Of a DNA stretch of 64,000 bases, positions 8,809-18,454 are shown in pieces. The position numbers and the translations under genes were made by a program. The stretch is from Clostridiales bacterium (lineage in GTDB: Bacteria; Bacillota; Clostridia; Christensenellales; Borkfalkiaceae), in NCBI GenBank assembly GCA_015069295.1, contig SVIW01000001.1:1-64000 (forward strand), in the 5' to 3' direction. The notes beneath the pieces are model-generated. The model was not told the origin of the DNA. It did no database searches and was given only the letters and a program-made list of their open reading frames with translations. Within the stretch, counting starts at the first letter, position 1. Each line of letters starts with the position of its first letter.

Positions 8809-9264
8809 TTAGTCCTCGAATTTTTCCACTTTTACGTTGGCTTCGTTGAAAAGCTGTAAGGAAAATTCGTCGGGATAGCCGTGCTTATATACGACTCGCG
8901 TAATACCTGCGTTGATGATGATTTTCGCGCAGATCACGCAGGGCTGATGGGTACAATACAAAGTGCTGCCGCTGATATTGATGCCGTGTCTTGCCGCTTG
9001 GATAACGGCGTTTTGTTCGGCGTGAACGGCAAAGCAGAGCTCTTGACGGGTACCGCTGGGGATATTGAGTTTTCTACGCAAGCATTCCCCTTTTTCTTCG
9101 CAGCTTTTTACGCCCGCGGGTGCTCCGTTATAGCCCGTTGCCATCACTCGTTTGTCCTTGACGATTACCGCGCCGACGTGGCGGTTTTGTTGATAACAGC
9201 TAGACCAGCCCGCTACCGTTTCCGTCAATTCCATAAAACGTTTGTCCCATTTGTCCATCGACAT
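8809..9264 (-). CDS. dCMP deaminase (ComEB type)
   Basis: Zinc deaminase of 151 residues: HAEQNAV supplies the zinc histidine and catalytic glutamate, and PCVICAK supplies the zinc cysteines. It converts dCMP to dUMP for thymidylate synthesis. The extra CxxxxxC region (KSCEEKGECLRRK) fits the dCMP deaminase/ComEB branch rather than cytidine or tRNA deaminases. Start ATG 9264 has AAGGAGAA upstream; an ATG two codons later is also possible. Promoter at 9302-9330. Confidence 0.9.
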   Translation of the reverse strand: MSMDKWDKRFMELTETVAGWSSCYQQNRHVGAVIVKDKRVMATGYNGAPAGVKSCEEKGECLRRKLNIPSGTRQELCFAVHAEQNAVIQAARHGINISGSTLYCTHQPCVICAKIIINAGITRVVYKHGYPDEFSLQLFNEANVKVEKFED

Positions 9265-9301
9265 AAAAACAATTCTCCTTATAACACACTATTCTATCGT
9301 A

Positions 9302-9330
9302 ATTATATCATCTTTTTATGGAAAATGCAA
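9302..9330 (-). promoter_or_regulatory. Promoter of the dCMP deaminase gene
   Basis: Minus strand TTGCAT, 17 bases, TATAAT. It probably also drives the cyclophilin gene and perhaps the peptide cassette, since no terminator is visible between them. Confidence 0.7.
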
Positions 9331-9398
9331 TCTTTTATAGAAGATTTTACAAATATGTTTTTCCATAAATTTTTTGGAAGATTTTTCAATTTTTTTGT

Positions 9399-9426
9399 TT
9401 GAGATAGTGATAAAAGCGTTTATAAT
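9399..9426 (+). promoter_or_regulatory. Promoter of groESL
   Basis: TTGAGA, 16 bases, TATAAT. No CIRCE element (TTAGCACTC-N9-GAGTGCTAA) is present around it, so HrcA control is not supported. The leader carries a small GCCC/GGGC hairpin at 9447-9460. Confidence 0.7.
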
Positions 9427-9477
9427 ATATTCGTATAAAAAATATCGCCCGTATTTGGGCAAAATTTGGAGGATAGT

Positions 9478-9765
9478 ATGAATATTAAACCTTTGTTTGA
9501 CAAGGTAGTTGTCGAAAGCGTAACCGTAGAAGAGAAGACGAAAAGCGGTTTTTATCTCCCCTCTTCCGCACAGGAAAAACCCCAGACCTGTCAGGTTGTT
9601 GCCGTAGGTCCCGGCGGGATTATTGACGGGAAAGAAATCGTTATGCAGGTGAAGGTTGGCGATAAAGTGCTTTGCTCGAATTATGCAGGTTCGAATTTTA
9701 AAGTAGACGGGAAAGAATTTACGATTTTGAAACAAAGCGACATTCTTGCCGTTGTGGAAGACTGA
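9478..9765 (+). CDS. groES: Co-chaperonin GroES
   Basis: 95 residues with the GroES fold sequence: IKPLFDKVVVESVTVEEKTKSGFYLP, the mobile loop at about 18-32, and VKVGDKVLCSNYAGSNFKVDGKEFTILKQSDILAVV at the end. It forms the heptameric lid of the GroEL chamber in the cytosol. The start at 9478 is fixed by TTGGAGG five bases upstream; an earlier in-frame start would overlap that site. groEL follows after 24 bases in the same operon. Confidence 0.97.
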   Translation: MNIKPLFDKVVVESVTVEEKTKSGFYLPSSAQEKPQTCQVVAVGPGGIIDGKEIVMQVKVGDKVLCSNYAGSNFKVDGKEFTILKQSDILAVVED

Positions 9766-9768
9766 TAA

Positions 9769-11418
<1,650 letters not shown>

Positions 11419-11439
11419 TTCGCTGCACCTCCAAATAAA

Positions 11440-11472
11440 AAAAGTAGGACTGATTTCAGTCCTACTTTTTTT
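11440..11472. terminator. Bidirectional terminator between groEL and spo0A
   Basis: AGTAGGACTGA / TCAGTCCTACT stem with a two-base centre, flanked by A and T tracts. It serves both convergent genes; the spo0A stop lies within its T tract. Confidence 0.9.
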
Positions 11473-12229
11473 ATCCCATATTTTCCAAAATGAGTTTATC
11501 GGCAACCAGCGCAATAAATTCGCTATTGGTCGGTTTTTCGTTCCCTAAATAAATTCTCGCTCCAAAAATAGCGTTGATGGCGTCGATTCTGCCCCGATTC
11601 CACGCAACCTCAATAGCGTGGCGGATTGCCCGTTCGACTTTGCTTGCCGTGGTTTGGAATTTTTTAGCGATGGACGGATACAGCTCTTTCGTAACGCTAT
11701 TGATGACGTACGGGCGTTCAATGGTCATTTTAATCCCTTCGCGAAGATAGCCGTAGCCCTTGATGTGCGGCGGAATACCGATGGAAATAAAGATTTCGCT
11801 GATTTTCTCTTCTACGGTTACGGGCGCACGTTTTGCAACGGACGGCTCTTTAACGGCGGATTGGGTTTTTACCAATTCGCGAATACGCTCTAACGCCGTT
11901 TGTAAACTGAACGGCTTTACCAAATAATAGACGGCGCCTTCGCCCATCGCGCGTTCGATAAGAGTATCGGACGCAACCCCCGTTGCGACGATTTTTGCCT
12001 CCGCCCACGTCTTTTTCACCGTGCGAATAATACCGCAGCCATCCGTACCTTTTAAGAACATTCCAACGATAACAAGGTCGGGTTTTAATTTTAAAATTTC
12101 CTTTATCCCTTCGTCCCCGTCGTCCCCAGCGTACAACACGTGAAAGTCTTTGCTTTCGTCAAACGCCTCTTTCAATTGCGTAAGTACGGCACTGTTTGAT
12201 TCCAATAAAATAACCGAGTTTGTTTTCAT
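11471..12229 (-). CDS. spo0A: Spo0A sporulation regulator with degenerate receiver domain
   Basis: 252 residues. The DNA-binding half (about 145-250) is clearly Spo0A: TTASKVERAIRHAIEVAWNRGRIDAINAIFG. The receiver half is degenerate. By position with B. subtilis Spo0A, the phosphorylated D56 is G56 here (codon GGA, in LVIVGMFLKG), and the acidic pair D10-D11 is E10-S11; the switch threonine region and the lysine of LVKPF are kept. The protein therefore should not accept phosphate at the usual site. It may act without phosphorylation, bind another signal, or be one of two paralogues. The sporulation role is known for the family; the altered control is inference. Own promoter at 12283-12311. 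Confidence 0.92.
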   Translation of the reverse strand: MKTNSVILLESNSAVLTQLKEAFDESKDFHVLYAGDDGDEGIKEILKLKPDLVIVGMFLKGTDGCGIIRTVKKTWAEAKIVATGVASDTLIERAMGEGAVYYLVKPFSLQTALERIRELVKTQSAVKEPSVAKRAPVTVEEKISEIFISIGIPPHIKGYGYLREGIKMTIERPYVINSVTKELYPSIAKKFQTTASKVERAIRHAIEVAWNRGRIDAINAIFGARIYLGNEKPTNSEFIALVADKLILENMG

Positions 12230-12282
12230 AAAAACACTTCCTTTAAAAAAATTTTTTCTTCTTCGATTGAAGGAGTGCTCCT

Positions 12283-12311
12283 ATTATACTACATATTTTT
12301 ACCTTTGTAAA
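12283..12311 (-). promoter_or_regulatory. Promoter of spo0A
   Basis: Minus strand TTTACA, 17 bases, TATAAT. An AGGAG/CTCCT inverted repeat (12271-12282) overlaps the expected transcription start and could be an operator. Two near-matches to the 0A box (AGTCGAA 12372-12378 and TGTTGAA 12382-12388, plus strand) lie 60-80 bases upstream. Confidence 0.75.
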
Positions 12312-12391
12312 TAATATTGAACAATAAATTCGAATATTTATTGAAGAAAATTTAATTATTTTTCAATATTTAGTCGAAAAATGTTGAAAAT

Positions 12392-12434
12392 GGGAAAAAA
12401 TAAAAGACAACGCCCGTTTTTTGGGGTTGTCTTT
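12392..12434 (-). terminator. Terminator of the ABC-F gene
   Basis: Minus strand AAAGACAAC...GTTGTCTTT stem followed by TTTTATTTTTT. Confidence 0.85.
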
Positions 12435-12451
12435 CGTTCTTTTTCTACAAA

Positions 12452-14029
12452 TTAAACGTGTTTTTCCTCTACGTATTCGTCGTAGGTTACTTGTCTGTCG
12501 TAGGTTTTGCCGCCGTTGATTTCAATAATACGGTTTGCAACCGTGTTCATCAATTCTTGGTCGTGCGAGGTCAACAGCATACAGCCGCGATAGTTGCTAA
12601 GCCCGTTATTTAAAGCGGTAATCGATTCGAGGTCGAGGTGGTTGGTCGGTTCGTCGAAGATGAGGAAGTTGCTGCCCTCTAACATCATTTTTGCGAGCAT
12701 ACAACGAACTTTTTCGCCGCCCGAGAGGACTTTTGCCTGTTTTAAAGCCTCTTCGCCCGAAAAGAGCATTCTGCCGAGCCAGCCGCGGAGATATTCCTCG
12801 TAATGGTCGGAAGAATATTGCGACAGCCATTCGACGAGGTTAAAATCGCAGTTTTGGAAATATTCGTTATTATTTTGCGGAAAATAGGAAACGGAGATAG
12901 TCTTTCCCCATTTTACCGTCCCAGCGTCGGGTTGTTCTTTGCCCATCAAAATATCGTACAGCATCGTAAGCGTGGTGCTCTTGTCCGAAACGATACCGAT
13001 TTTTTCCCCTCTCTGCACGGTAAAGGAAAGGTCGTTGAAGTACCCTTCTTTCGTCAAGCCCTCTACCATCAAAATATCGTTGCCGATTTCTTTTTCAAAT
13101 TTGAAATCGATGTACGGATATTTACGCAAAGACGGTTTAAAGTCGTTGATCGTAAGTTTTTCAAGCTCTTTCTTTCTCGAAGTTGCCTGACGGGATTTGG
13201 AAGCGTTTGCCGCAAATCGAGCGATGAATTCTTGCAATTCTTTTGCGCGCTGCTCGGCTTTTTTGTTTTGTTCCTTTTGCTGACGAGCCAAAAGCTGGCT
13301 GGTTTGATACCAAAAATCGTAGTTGCCGACGTACATATTGATTTTACCAAAGTCAACGTCGCAGATATTGGTACATACTTTATTGAGGAAGTGGCGGTTA
13401 TGGGAAACGATAATAATGGTATTTTCAAAATCCATCAAATAGTTTTCCAGCCATCTTACCGTCTTAATATCCAAGTTGTTCGTAGGCTCGTCCAAAAGCA
13501 AGACGTCGGGGTCGCCGAACAATGCCTGCGCAAGCAGGACGCGGACCTTTTGCTTTGCATCCAAATCTGCCATTAAAGAATAATGCAAATCTTCGTGGAT
13601 ATCCAAAGCGTTTAACAGCTGCGCTGCTTGAAATTCGGCGTCGTAGCCGTTCATTTCCGCAAATTCGCTTTCCAAATCGGCGGCGCGGATACCGTCTTCT
13701 TCGGAAAAGTTGGGATTAGCGTATAACGCGTCTTTTTCGTCCATAACCTCGACAAGGCGTTTATACCCAAGCATAACCGTACGCAAAACGGTTTCGTTAT
13801 CGTACATATTTTGGTTTTGCTGCAAAACGGACATACGCTCGTTTTTATCCATAGAAACGTAGCCTTTTTGCGGTTCGATTTCACCCGAAAGCACCTTTAA
13901 AAAGGTGGATTTTCCCGCGCCGTTTGCGCCGATGATGCCGTAGCAGTTTCCTTTCGTGAATTTCAAATTTACGTCTTCGAACAGTTTTTTGCTGCCGTAT
14001 TGCAGGGAAACTCCGGTAACTTGTAACAT
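12452..14029 (-). CDS. ABC-F family ATPase (YkpA/YbiT type)
   Basis: Two ATPase domains in 525 residues without membrane segments: Walker A GANGAGKST near 38 and a weaker second P-loop region (GEKIGIVSDKSTTL), each followed by a signature (second: LSGGEKVRCMLAKMML) and Walker B (VLLLDEPTNNLD; NFLIFDEPTNHLD). A charged linker rich in K, Q and E sits between. The second P-loop reads SDKSTT instead of the usual GxxGxGKST, which is odd for a nucleotide site. ABC-F proteins bind the ribosomal E site and tune translation. Start 14029 is fixed by GAGGTG upstream. Confidence 0.88.
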   Translation of the reverse strand: MLQVTGVSLQYGSKKLFEDVNLKFTKGNCYGIIGANGAGKSTFLKVLSGEIEPQKGYVSMDKNERMSVLQQNQNMYDNETVLRTVMLGYKRLVEVMDEKDALYANPNFSEEDGIRAADLESEFAEMNGYDAEFQAAQLLNALDIHEDLHYSLMADLDAKQKVRVLLAQALFGDPDVLLLDEPTNNLDIKTVRWLENYLMDFENTIIIVSHNRHFLNKVCTNICDVDFGKINMYVGNYDFWYQTSQLLARQQKEQNKKAEQRAKELQEFIARFAANASKSRQATSRKKELEKLTINDFKPSLRKYPYIDFKFEKEIGNDILMVEGLTKEGYFNDLSFTVQRGEKIGIVSDKSTTLTMLYDILMGKEQPDAGTVKWGKTISVSYFPQNNNEYFQNCDFNLVEWLSQYSSDHYEEYLRGWLGRMLFSGEEALKQAKVLSGGEKVRCMLAKMMLEGSNFLIFDEPTNHLDLESITALNNGLSNYRGCMLLTSHDQELMNTVANRIIEINGGKTYDRQVTYDEYVEEKHV

Positions 14030-14117
14030 TTTACACCTCAAATTGTTTTTTATTTGTAAATTATACCATATAAAATAATTTTAAGCAATCGTTTGCAAGG
14101 ACATTTTGTAAAACGCA

Positions 14118-14146
14118 TAAAAGAAACCCTCCCACATTCGGGAGGG
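14118..14146 (-). terminator. Terminator of acpP
   Basis: Stem CCCTCCC / GGGAGGG with a six-base loop; minus-strand T-rich tail TTTCTTTT. Confidence 0.85.
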
Positions 14147-14157
14147 CTTTAAAAGGC

Positions 14158-14385
14158 TTATTTTACAAGCTTTTCAATTTCCGAAGCAACGTCGCCGACC
14201 GTAACGAGGTTTTCGACTTCTTCATCGGGAATCACTACGCCGAATTCGTCTTCGAGCTGGCTTAACAGTTCGACAACGTCCAAAGAGTCTGCACCGAGAT
14301 CTTCTACGATCTTCGAATCTGCCGTAACCTTTTCTACGGGCAAGTTAAGAGCTTCTGCAAGCAATGCTTGAACTTTTTCTAACAT
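14158..14385 (-). CDS. acpP: Acyl carrier protein
   Basis: 75 residues, acidic, with DLGADSLDVVEL: the serine receives 4'-phosphopantetheine. It carries acyl chains during fatty-acid synthesis. GGAGGAGAT precedes the start and a consensus promoter lies upstream. No fatty-acid enzymes are adjacent, so it is a single-gene unit here. Confidence 0.95.
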   Translation of the reverse strand: MLEKVQALLAEALNLPVEKVTADSKIVEDLGADSLDVVELLSQLEDEFGVVIPDEEVENLVTVGDVASEIEKLVK

Positions 14386-14429
14386 AAAAATCTCCTCCGT
14401 GATTTTATTTTCAAGATTTAAGTAGTTTT

Positions 14430-14458
14430 ATTTTAACCGTTTTTACAAAAAATGTCAA
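14430..14458 (-). promoter_or_regulatory. Promoter of acpP
   Basis: Minus strand TTGACA, 17 bases, TAAAAT. It overlaps the 3' side of the tex gene region, directly after the tex stop. Confidence 0.8.
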
Positions 14459-14473
14459 GTATTTTTATTACAT

Positions 14474-16648
14474 TTATTTTTGTTTCTTTTTCATCGTCAA
14501 GCCGATGCGGTTCTTTTTCACGTCTACGTCTTTTACCCAAACTTGTACGACCTGCCCAACCTTTAAAACTTCGGACGGATGGCGGATATATTTTTCCGTG
14601 ATTTCCGAAATATGCACGAGCCCGTCTTGATGTACGCCGATATCGATAAACGCGCCGAAATCTACAACGTTACGCACGGTACCCGTCAATTCCATACCCA
14701 CTTTCAAATCTTCAATGCCCATAATGTCTTTCCGCAAAATCGGCGCAGGCAAGCCCTCACGGATATCTCTGCCCGGTTTCATAAGTTCGGTAACGATATC
14801 GGAAAGGGTTGCGCGGTCGAGTTCGGTTTCTTTCGCCGCCTTTTCTTCGCCGTAGGCTTTGATTCTTTGGCGTAAATCGGCGATTCTACGCGCTCTTACA
14901 TCCTCTTTCGTGTACGAGAACAACGCAAGTAATTTTTCCGCTTTTGCGTACGATTCGGGGTGTACGGCTGTATTATCTAAGATGTTTTCCCCGCCGTCGA
15001 TACGAAGGAACCCCGCGCATTGCGTATACGCTTTTTCTCCCAATTTCGGAACTTTTAATAATTGTTTTCTCGATTTGAACTTTCCGTGTTCTTCACGATA
15101 GGATACGATATTTTTCGCTACGGACGCGTTCAAGCCCGCCACGAATTTTAACAAAGAAACGCTGGCGGTATTGAGGTCTACCCCTACGCTGTTTACACAG
15201 TCTTCCAATACCCCCGAAAGCGCGCTGTCCAAGCGTTTTTCGTTCATATCGTGTTGATACTGTCCAACCCCGATGGATTTGGGGTCGATTTTAATCAGCT
15301 CTGCAAGCGGGTCTTGCAAGCGGCGTGCAATCGAAACGGCGCTTCTTGCCGTAACGTCATATTCGGGGAACTCTTCCGCGCCCAAAGCGCTTGCCGAATA
15401 TACGGACGCGCCCGCTTCGTTGACGATGACGTATGCTACCTCTCTGCCCGTTTCCGCTTTGATTTCTTTGATAAGGTCGGCAATAAAAATCTCGCTTTCC
15501 TTGCTTGCCGTGCCGTTACCGCAGGAGATAACCTCGACGGCGTGTTTTTCGATTAGTTTTTTCAATACGACTTTGGCTTCGGCGGTTTTATTTTGCGGGG
15601 GCGTGGGGAAAACGACCGTTTTATCCAGCACCTTGCCCGTACCGTCTACTACGCAAATTTTACAGCCCGTACGGAACGCAGGGTCCCAACCCATCGTAAT
15701 TTTGTCCTTGACGGGCGGCTGCATAAGCAAAGGCTTTAAATTGAGCTCGAACATTTTAATCGCTTGTTCGCTGGCTTCGTCAAAGAGCTGCGCGCGGACT
15801 TCCCGTTCTACGGACGGGGCAATCAGACGGTCGTACCCGTCTTCCGCGGCTGCTTTTACGATTGCCGAACATTCTCCCCCGTCGCTACGCAAAAAGCCTG
15901 CGCCTGCGATACGCTTTGCAAAATCGCCGTCTACGACGATAGAAACCTTTAAAAATTCTTCCTTTTCCCCTCTGTTTAAAGCGAGGACTCGATGGCTTTT
16001 GACTTCGCTGACGGGCTCTTTATAATCGGCGTACATACCGTAGGTTTTCGCCTCGTCTTCCGACTCTTTGTTTTTGGCGTAACAAGAGGTGATTTCACCG
16101 TGGTTAAAGAAGAAATTACGCAGTTTCTTTCTCGTTGCCGCGTCGTCGGAGATAATTTCCGCGATAATATCCTGCGCGCCCGCAATCGCCTCTTCTACCG
16201 TTTTTACTTCGTCGGAGAGATATTTTTCCGCTTCCGTTTTTAAAACGACCGTCTTGTCTTGCGACAAAATCGTATCGGCAAAGGGTTGCAAGCCTTTGGC
16301 AATCGCCACGGACGCGCGCGTTTTCCGTTTTTGTTTATAAGGACGGTAAATATCCTCCACCTCGGTAAGCGTCGTCGCTTTTTCCAAGGCGAGAGTGATT
16401 TCTTCCGTCATTTTTCCCTGCTCGGTAATGGCGTTTTTAACTTCTTCTTTCCGCTTTTCAAGGTTGCGGAGATAGTTTAATCTGTCGTTTAATTCTCTAA
16501 GTACCTGATCGTCGCAAGCCCCCGTCATTTCCTTACGGTAACGGGCAATAAAGGGAATGGTGTTCCCCTCGTCGATAAGCTCGACGATGTTTTTTACGTG
16601 AGTGGGGTGCAGAGAAAATTCTTGGGTAATAGTTTGTAAAATGTCCAT
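14474..16648 (-). CDS. tex: Tex-family RNA-binding transcription accessory protein
   Basis: 724 residues with the Tex order: N-terminal helical domain (FIARYRKEMTGACDDQVLREL), YqgF-like nuclease fold (ITMGWDPAFRTGCKICVVDGTGKVLDK), helix-hairpin-helix region (LNTASVSLLKFVAGLNASVAKNIV), and a C-terminal S1 RNA-binding domain (LKVGMELTGTVRNVVDFGAFIDIGVHQDGLVHISEI). It acts on RNA and RNA polymerase in the cytosol. AAAGGAAAAC precedes the start. Last gene of the long run beginning with uvrC. Confidence 0.93.
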   Translation of the reverse strand: MDILQTITQEFSLHPTHVKNIVELIDEGNTIPFIARYRKEMTGACDDQVLRELNDRLNYLRNLEKRKEEVKNAITEQGKMTEEITLALEKATTLTEVEDIYRPYKQKRKTRASVAIAKGLQPFADTILSQDKTVVLKTEAEKYLSDEVKTVEEAIAGAQDIIAEIISDDAATRKKLRNFFFNHGEITSCYAKNKESEDEAKTYGMYADYKEPVSEVKSHRVLALNRGEKEEFLKVSIVVDGDFAKRIAGAGFLRSDGGECSAIVKAAAEDGYDRLIAPSVEREVRAQLFDEASEQAIKMFELNLKPLLMQPPVKDKITMGWDPAFRTGCKICVVDGTGKVLDKTVVFPTPPQNKTAEAKVVLKKLIEKHAVEVISCGNGTASKESEIFIADLIKEIKAETGREVAYVIVNEAGASVYSASALGAEEFPEYDVTARSAVSIARRLQDPLAELIKIDPKSIGVGQYQHDMNEKRLDSALSGVLEDCVNSVGVDLNTASVSLLKFVAGLNASVAKNIVSYREEHGKFKSRKQLLKVPKLGEKAYTQCAGFLRIDGGENILDNTAVHPESYAKAEKLLALFSYTKEDVRARRIADLRQRIKAYGEEKAAKETELDRATLSDIVTELMKPGRDIREGLPAPILRKDIMGIEDLKVGMELTGTVRNVVDFGAFIDIGVHQDGLVHISEITEKYIRHPSEVLKVGQVVQVWVKDVDVKKNRIGLTMKKKQK

Positions 16649-16703
16649 AGTTTTCCTTTCGTTGGTTTTTATTTTTTTAAGGGAGTGCCCTTTTTATTTT
16701 TCG

Positions 16704-17213
16704 TTATTTGGTTGGGAAATAGTTTTTAAAGGGTTTAAATACTTCGGCAAGTTCTTCTCTCCAAACGGCTTCGTCGTATCGCGGGTTTGCGGGGCTGGTG
16801 GACGGCATCTTTACGTACGGCAGGGCTAACCCTGCGTATTTTTGTAAAAACAGTTGATAGGAAAGGCTGCCGTTTAGCAAAATTTTTTCTATCTTCGCTT
16901 TATCGAGGATTTCGTTTAAATCGGCAAGGGCTGCCCCTTTTACGGAAGCGTCGGAAGACCCTTGGATTTCGCAAGACACGACCATATCCCAAAGTGCAAC
17001 TTGGCGGCGAAGAAGGAAGTCTTTTTTTGCCGCCGTCGTATCGGGGATATTCTCGCCGAAAAAACCGCAAAGCATCTTCCAAAAACGGTTTTGCTTGTGT
17101 CCGTAATAAAACGCTGTTTCTCGGCTTTTTACCGACGGAAAACTGCCTAAAATCAGCACTCTGCTGTTGCTATCATAGACGGGCGGAAGCCCCGTTTTTC
17201 TTTCCTCGTCCAT
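16704..17213 (-). CDS. DNA-deoxyinosine glycosylase (UDG family 6 type)
   Basis: 169 residues of the uracil-DNA-glycosylase superfamily. VLILGSFPSVKSRETAFYYGHKQNRFWKML (about 17-46) fits the family 6 (hypoxanthine-DNA glycosylase) motif, and STSPANPRY near 143 corresponds to the second active-site loop. It likely removes deaminated bases from DNA. I chose ATG 17213, two bases after the stop of the preceding peptidase gene; an upstream TTG would overlap that gene. A canonical Ung also occurs in this window (54670-55338). Confidence 0.75.
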   Translation of the reverse strand: MDEERKTGLPPVYDSNSRVLILGSFPSVKSRETAFYYGHKQNRFWKMLCGFFGENIPDTTAAKKDFLLRRQVALWDMVVSCEIQGSSDASVKGAALADLNEILDKAKIEKILLNGSLSYQLFLQKYAGLALPYVKMPSTSPANPRYDEAVWREELAEVFKPFKNYFPTK

Positions 17214-17215
17214 AC

Positions 17216-18454
17216 TTAAAAGCAAAGGGGCTTATCCGTATTGCCGACCAGCGCAATCGCCTTTTTGTCCTCGTCGAACATTTGGGCAAGCACCTCTTTC
17301 GCCCTGTCGTAGGTCATAGCGTTGATACGGGCAAGCTTGTCCTCAAAGTCGAAAATCTTATTAAAATACAGCATATATTTACCGTACAAGAGCATTTGCG
17401 AATTGCTGCTTTCGTTGCTGAAAAACATACCCGCTTTCATTTGCTCGCGGCTGCGCATAAACTCGTCGTTGGTAATGCCGTTTTCCTTTAAGTCCTTGAT
17501 AACTTCGCCGATTGCCTCGTACGCTTCTTCCAATTTGCTGGGATTAACGCCCGCGTAAATGTTTTGCGTTGCGATTTCGGGGAAAGGCGATAAATAGGAA
17601 TAGACGGAGTAGGCAAGCCCGCGTTTTTCCCGTACTTCTTGGAAGAGTCTTGCGCTCATCGAACCGCCTAAAATGGCGTTGATTGCGCTGACGACATCCT
17701 CTCTTTCGTCTCCGCGCGGGAAAGAGGGATAGGCAATGGCAAGATGCATCTGTTCGATAGGCTTGCGCTTTACAAGAGTTTGGTGGCAAGTAAGGATTTT
17801 GGGTTTTCTTTCCTCGTATTCCCCCTTTTCCAAGGCGGAAAACCACGTTTCCACCAAAGCTTGCGCCGTTGTAGGGTCTACCCCGCCCGCAAAGGAAATA
17901 ACGATATTTTCGGGGCAATAACGGGCTTTTTTATAGCGTAAAATATCCGAGAGGGAAAAACTTTTTACGTTTTCCGTCGTGCCCAAAATATTTCTGCCGT
18001 AATTTTCTTTGCCGTAGAACGCACGAGAAAGGAGATCGAGGCACAAATCTTCGGGAGTGTCCTCGTTCATAGAAATTTCTTCGCAAACGACCCCTTTTTC
18101 CCGTTCCATTTCCTCTTCGGGGAAGGTGGAGTTTAAGAAAAGGTCGGCAAGCAAAGCAAAACAATCCGACGTATGGTCGGTCGTGCATTTCGAATAATAA
18201 CAGGTAAGGTCTTTTCCCGTAAAGGCGTTTACCTGCGCGCCCAAACGGTCGAACGCGTCGGAAATTTCAAAGGCGTTGCGCGTTTTCGTGCCTTTAAACT
18301 GCATATGCTCGATAAAATGCGAGATACCGTCCTCCTCGTCCGTTTCCGCGCTTGCGCCCGTTCCGACGAGAATTCCCATCGTTACGGACATCAATCCGGG
18401 TATTTGTTTTACAACGAGCCGCAGCCCGTTTTCATAACGTTTTTCGTATACCAT
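17216..18454 (-). CDS. M16-family zinc peptidase (YmxG/MlpA type)
   Basis: 412 residues. The inverted zinc motif HFIEH (about 46-50) with the downstream glutamate (EREKGVVCEEI) marks the active M16 half; the C-terminal half carries the RGLAYSVYS segment that completes the site. Together with the ylxY gene just upstream this is the conserved Firmicutes ylxY-ymxG pair. AGGAG lies upstream, and the ATG follows the ylxY stop directly, indicating tight coupling. Processing target unknown. Confidence 0.88.
   Translation of the reverse strand: MVYEKRYENGLRLVVKQIPGLMSVTMGILVGTGASAETDEEDGISHFIEHMQFKGTKTRNAFEISDAFDRLGAQVNAFTGKDLTCYYSKCTTDHTSDCFALLADLFLNSTFPEEEMEREKGVVCEEISMNEDTPEDLCLDLLSRAFYGKENYGRNILGTTENVKSFSLSDILRYKKARYCPENIVISFAGGVDPTTAQALVETWFSALEKGEYEERKPKILTCHQTLVKRKPIEQMHLAIAYPSFPRGDEREDVVSAINAILGGSMSARLFQEVREKRGLAYSVYSYLSPFPEIATQNIYAGVNPSKLEEAYEAIGEVIKDLKENGITNDEFMRSREQMKAGMFFSNESSNSQMLLYGKYMLYFNKIFDFEDKLARINAMTYDRAKEVLAQMFDEDKKAIALVGNTDKPLCF

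Noticed and set aside
16704-17225. TTG start at 17225 for the deoxyinosine glycosylase
   Set aside because: It lies inside the preceding gene without a ribosome site; the ATG at 17213 directly after that gene's stop is simpler.
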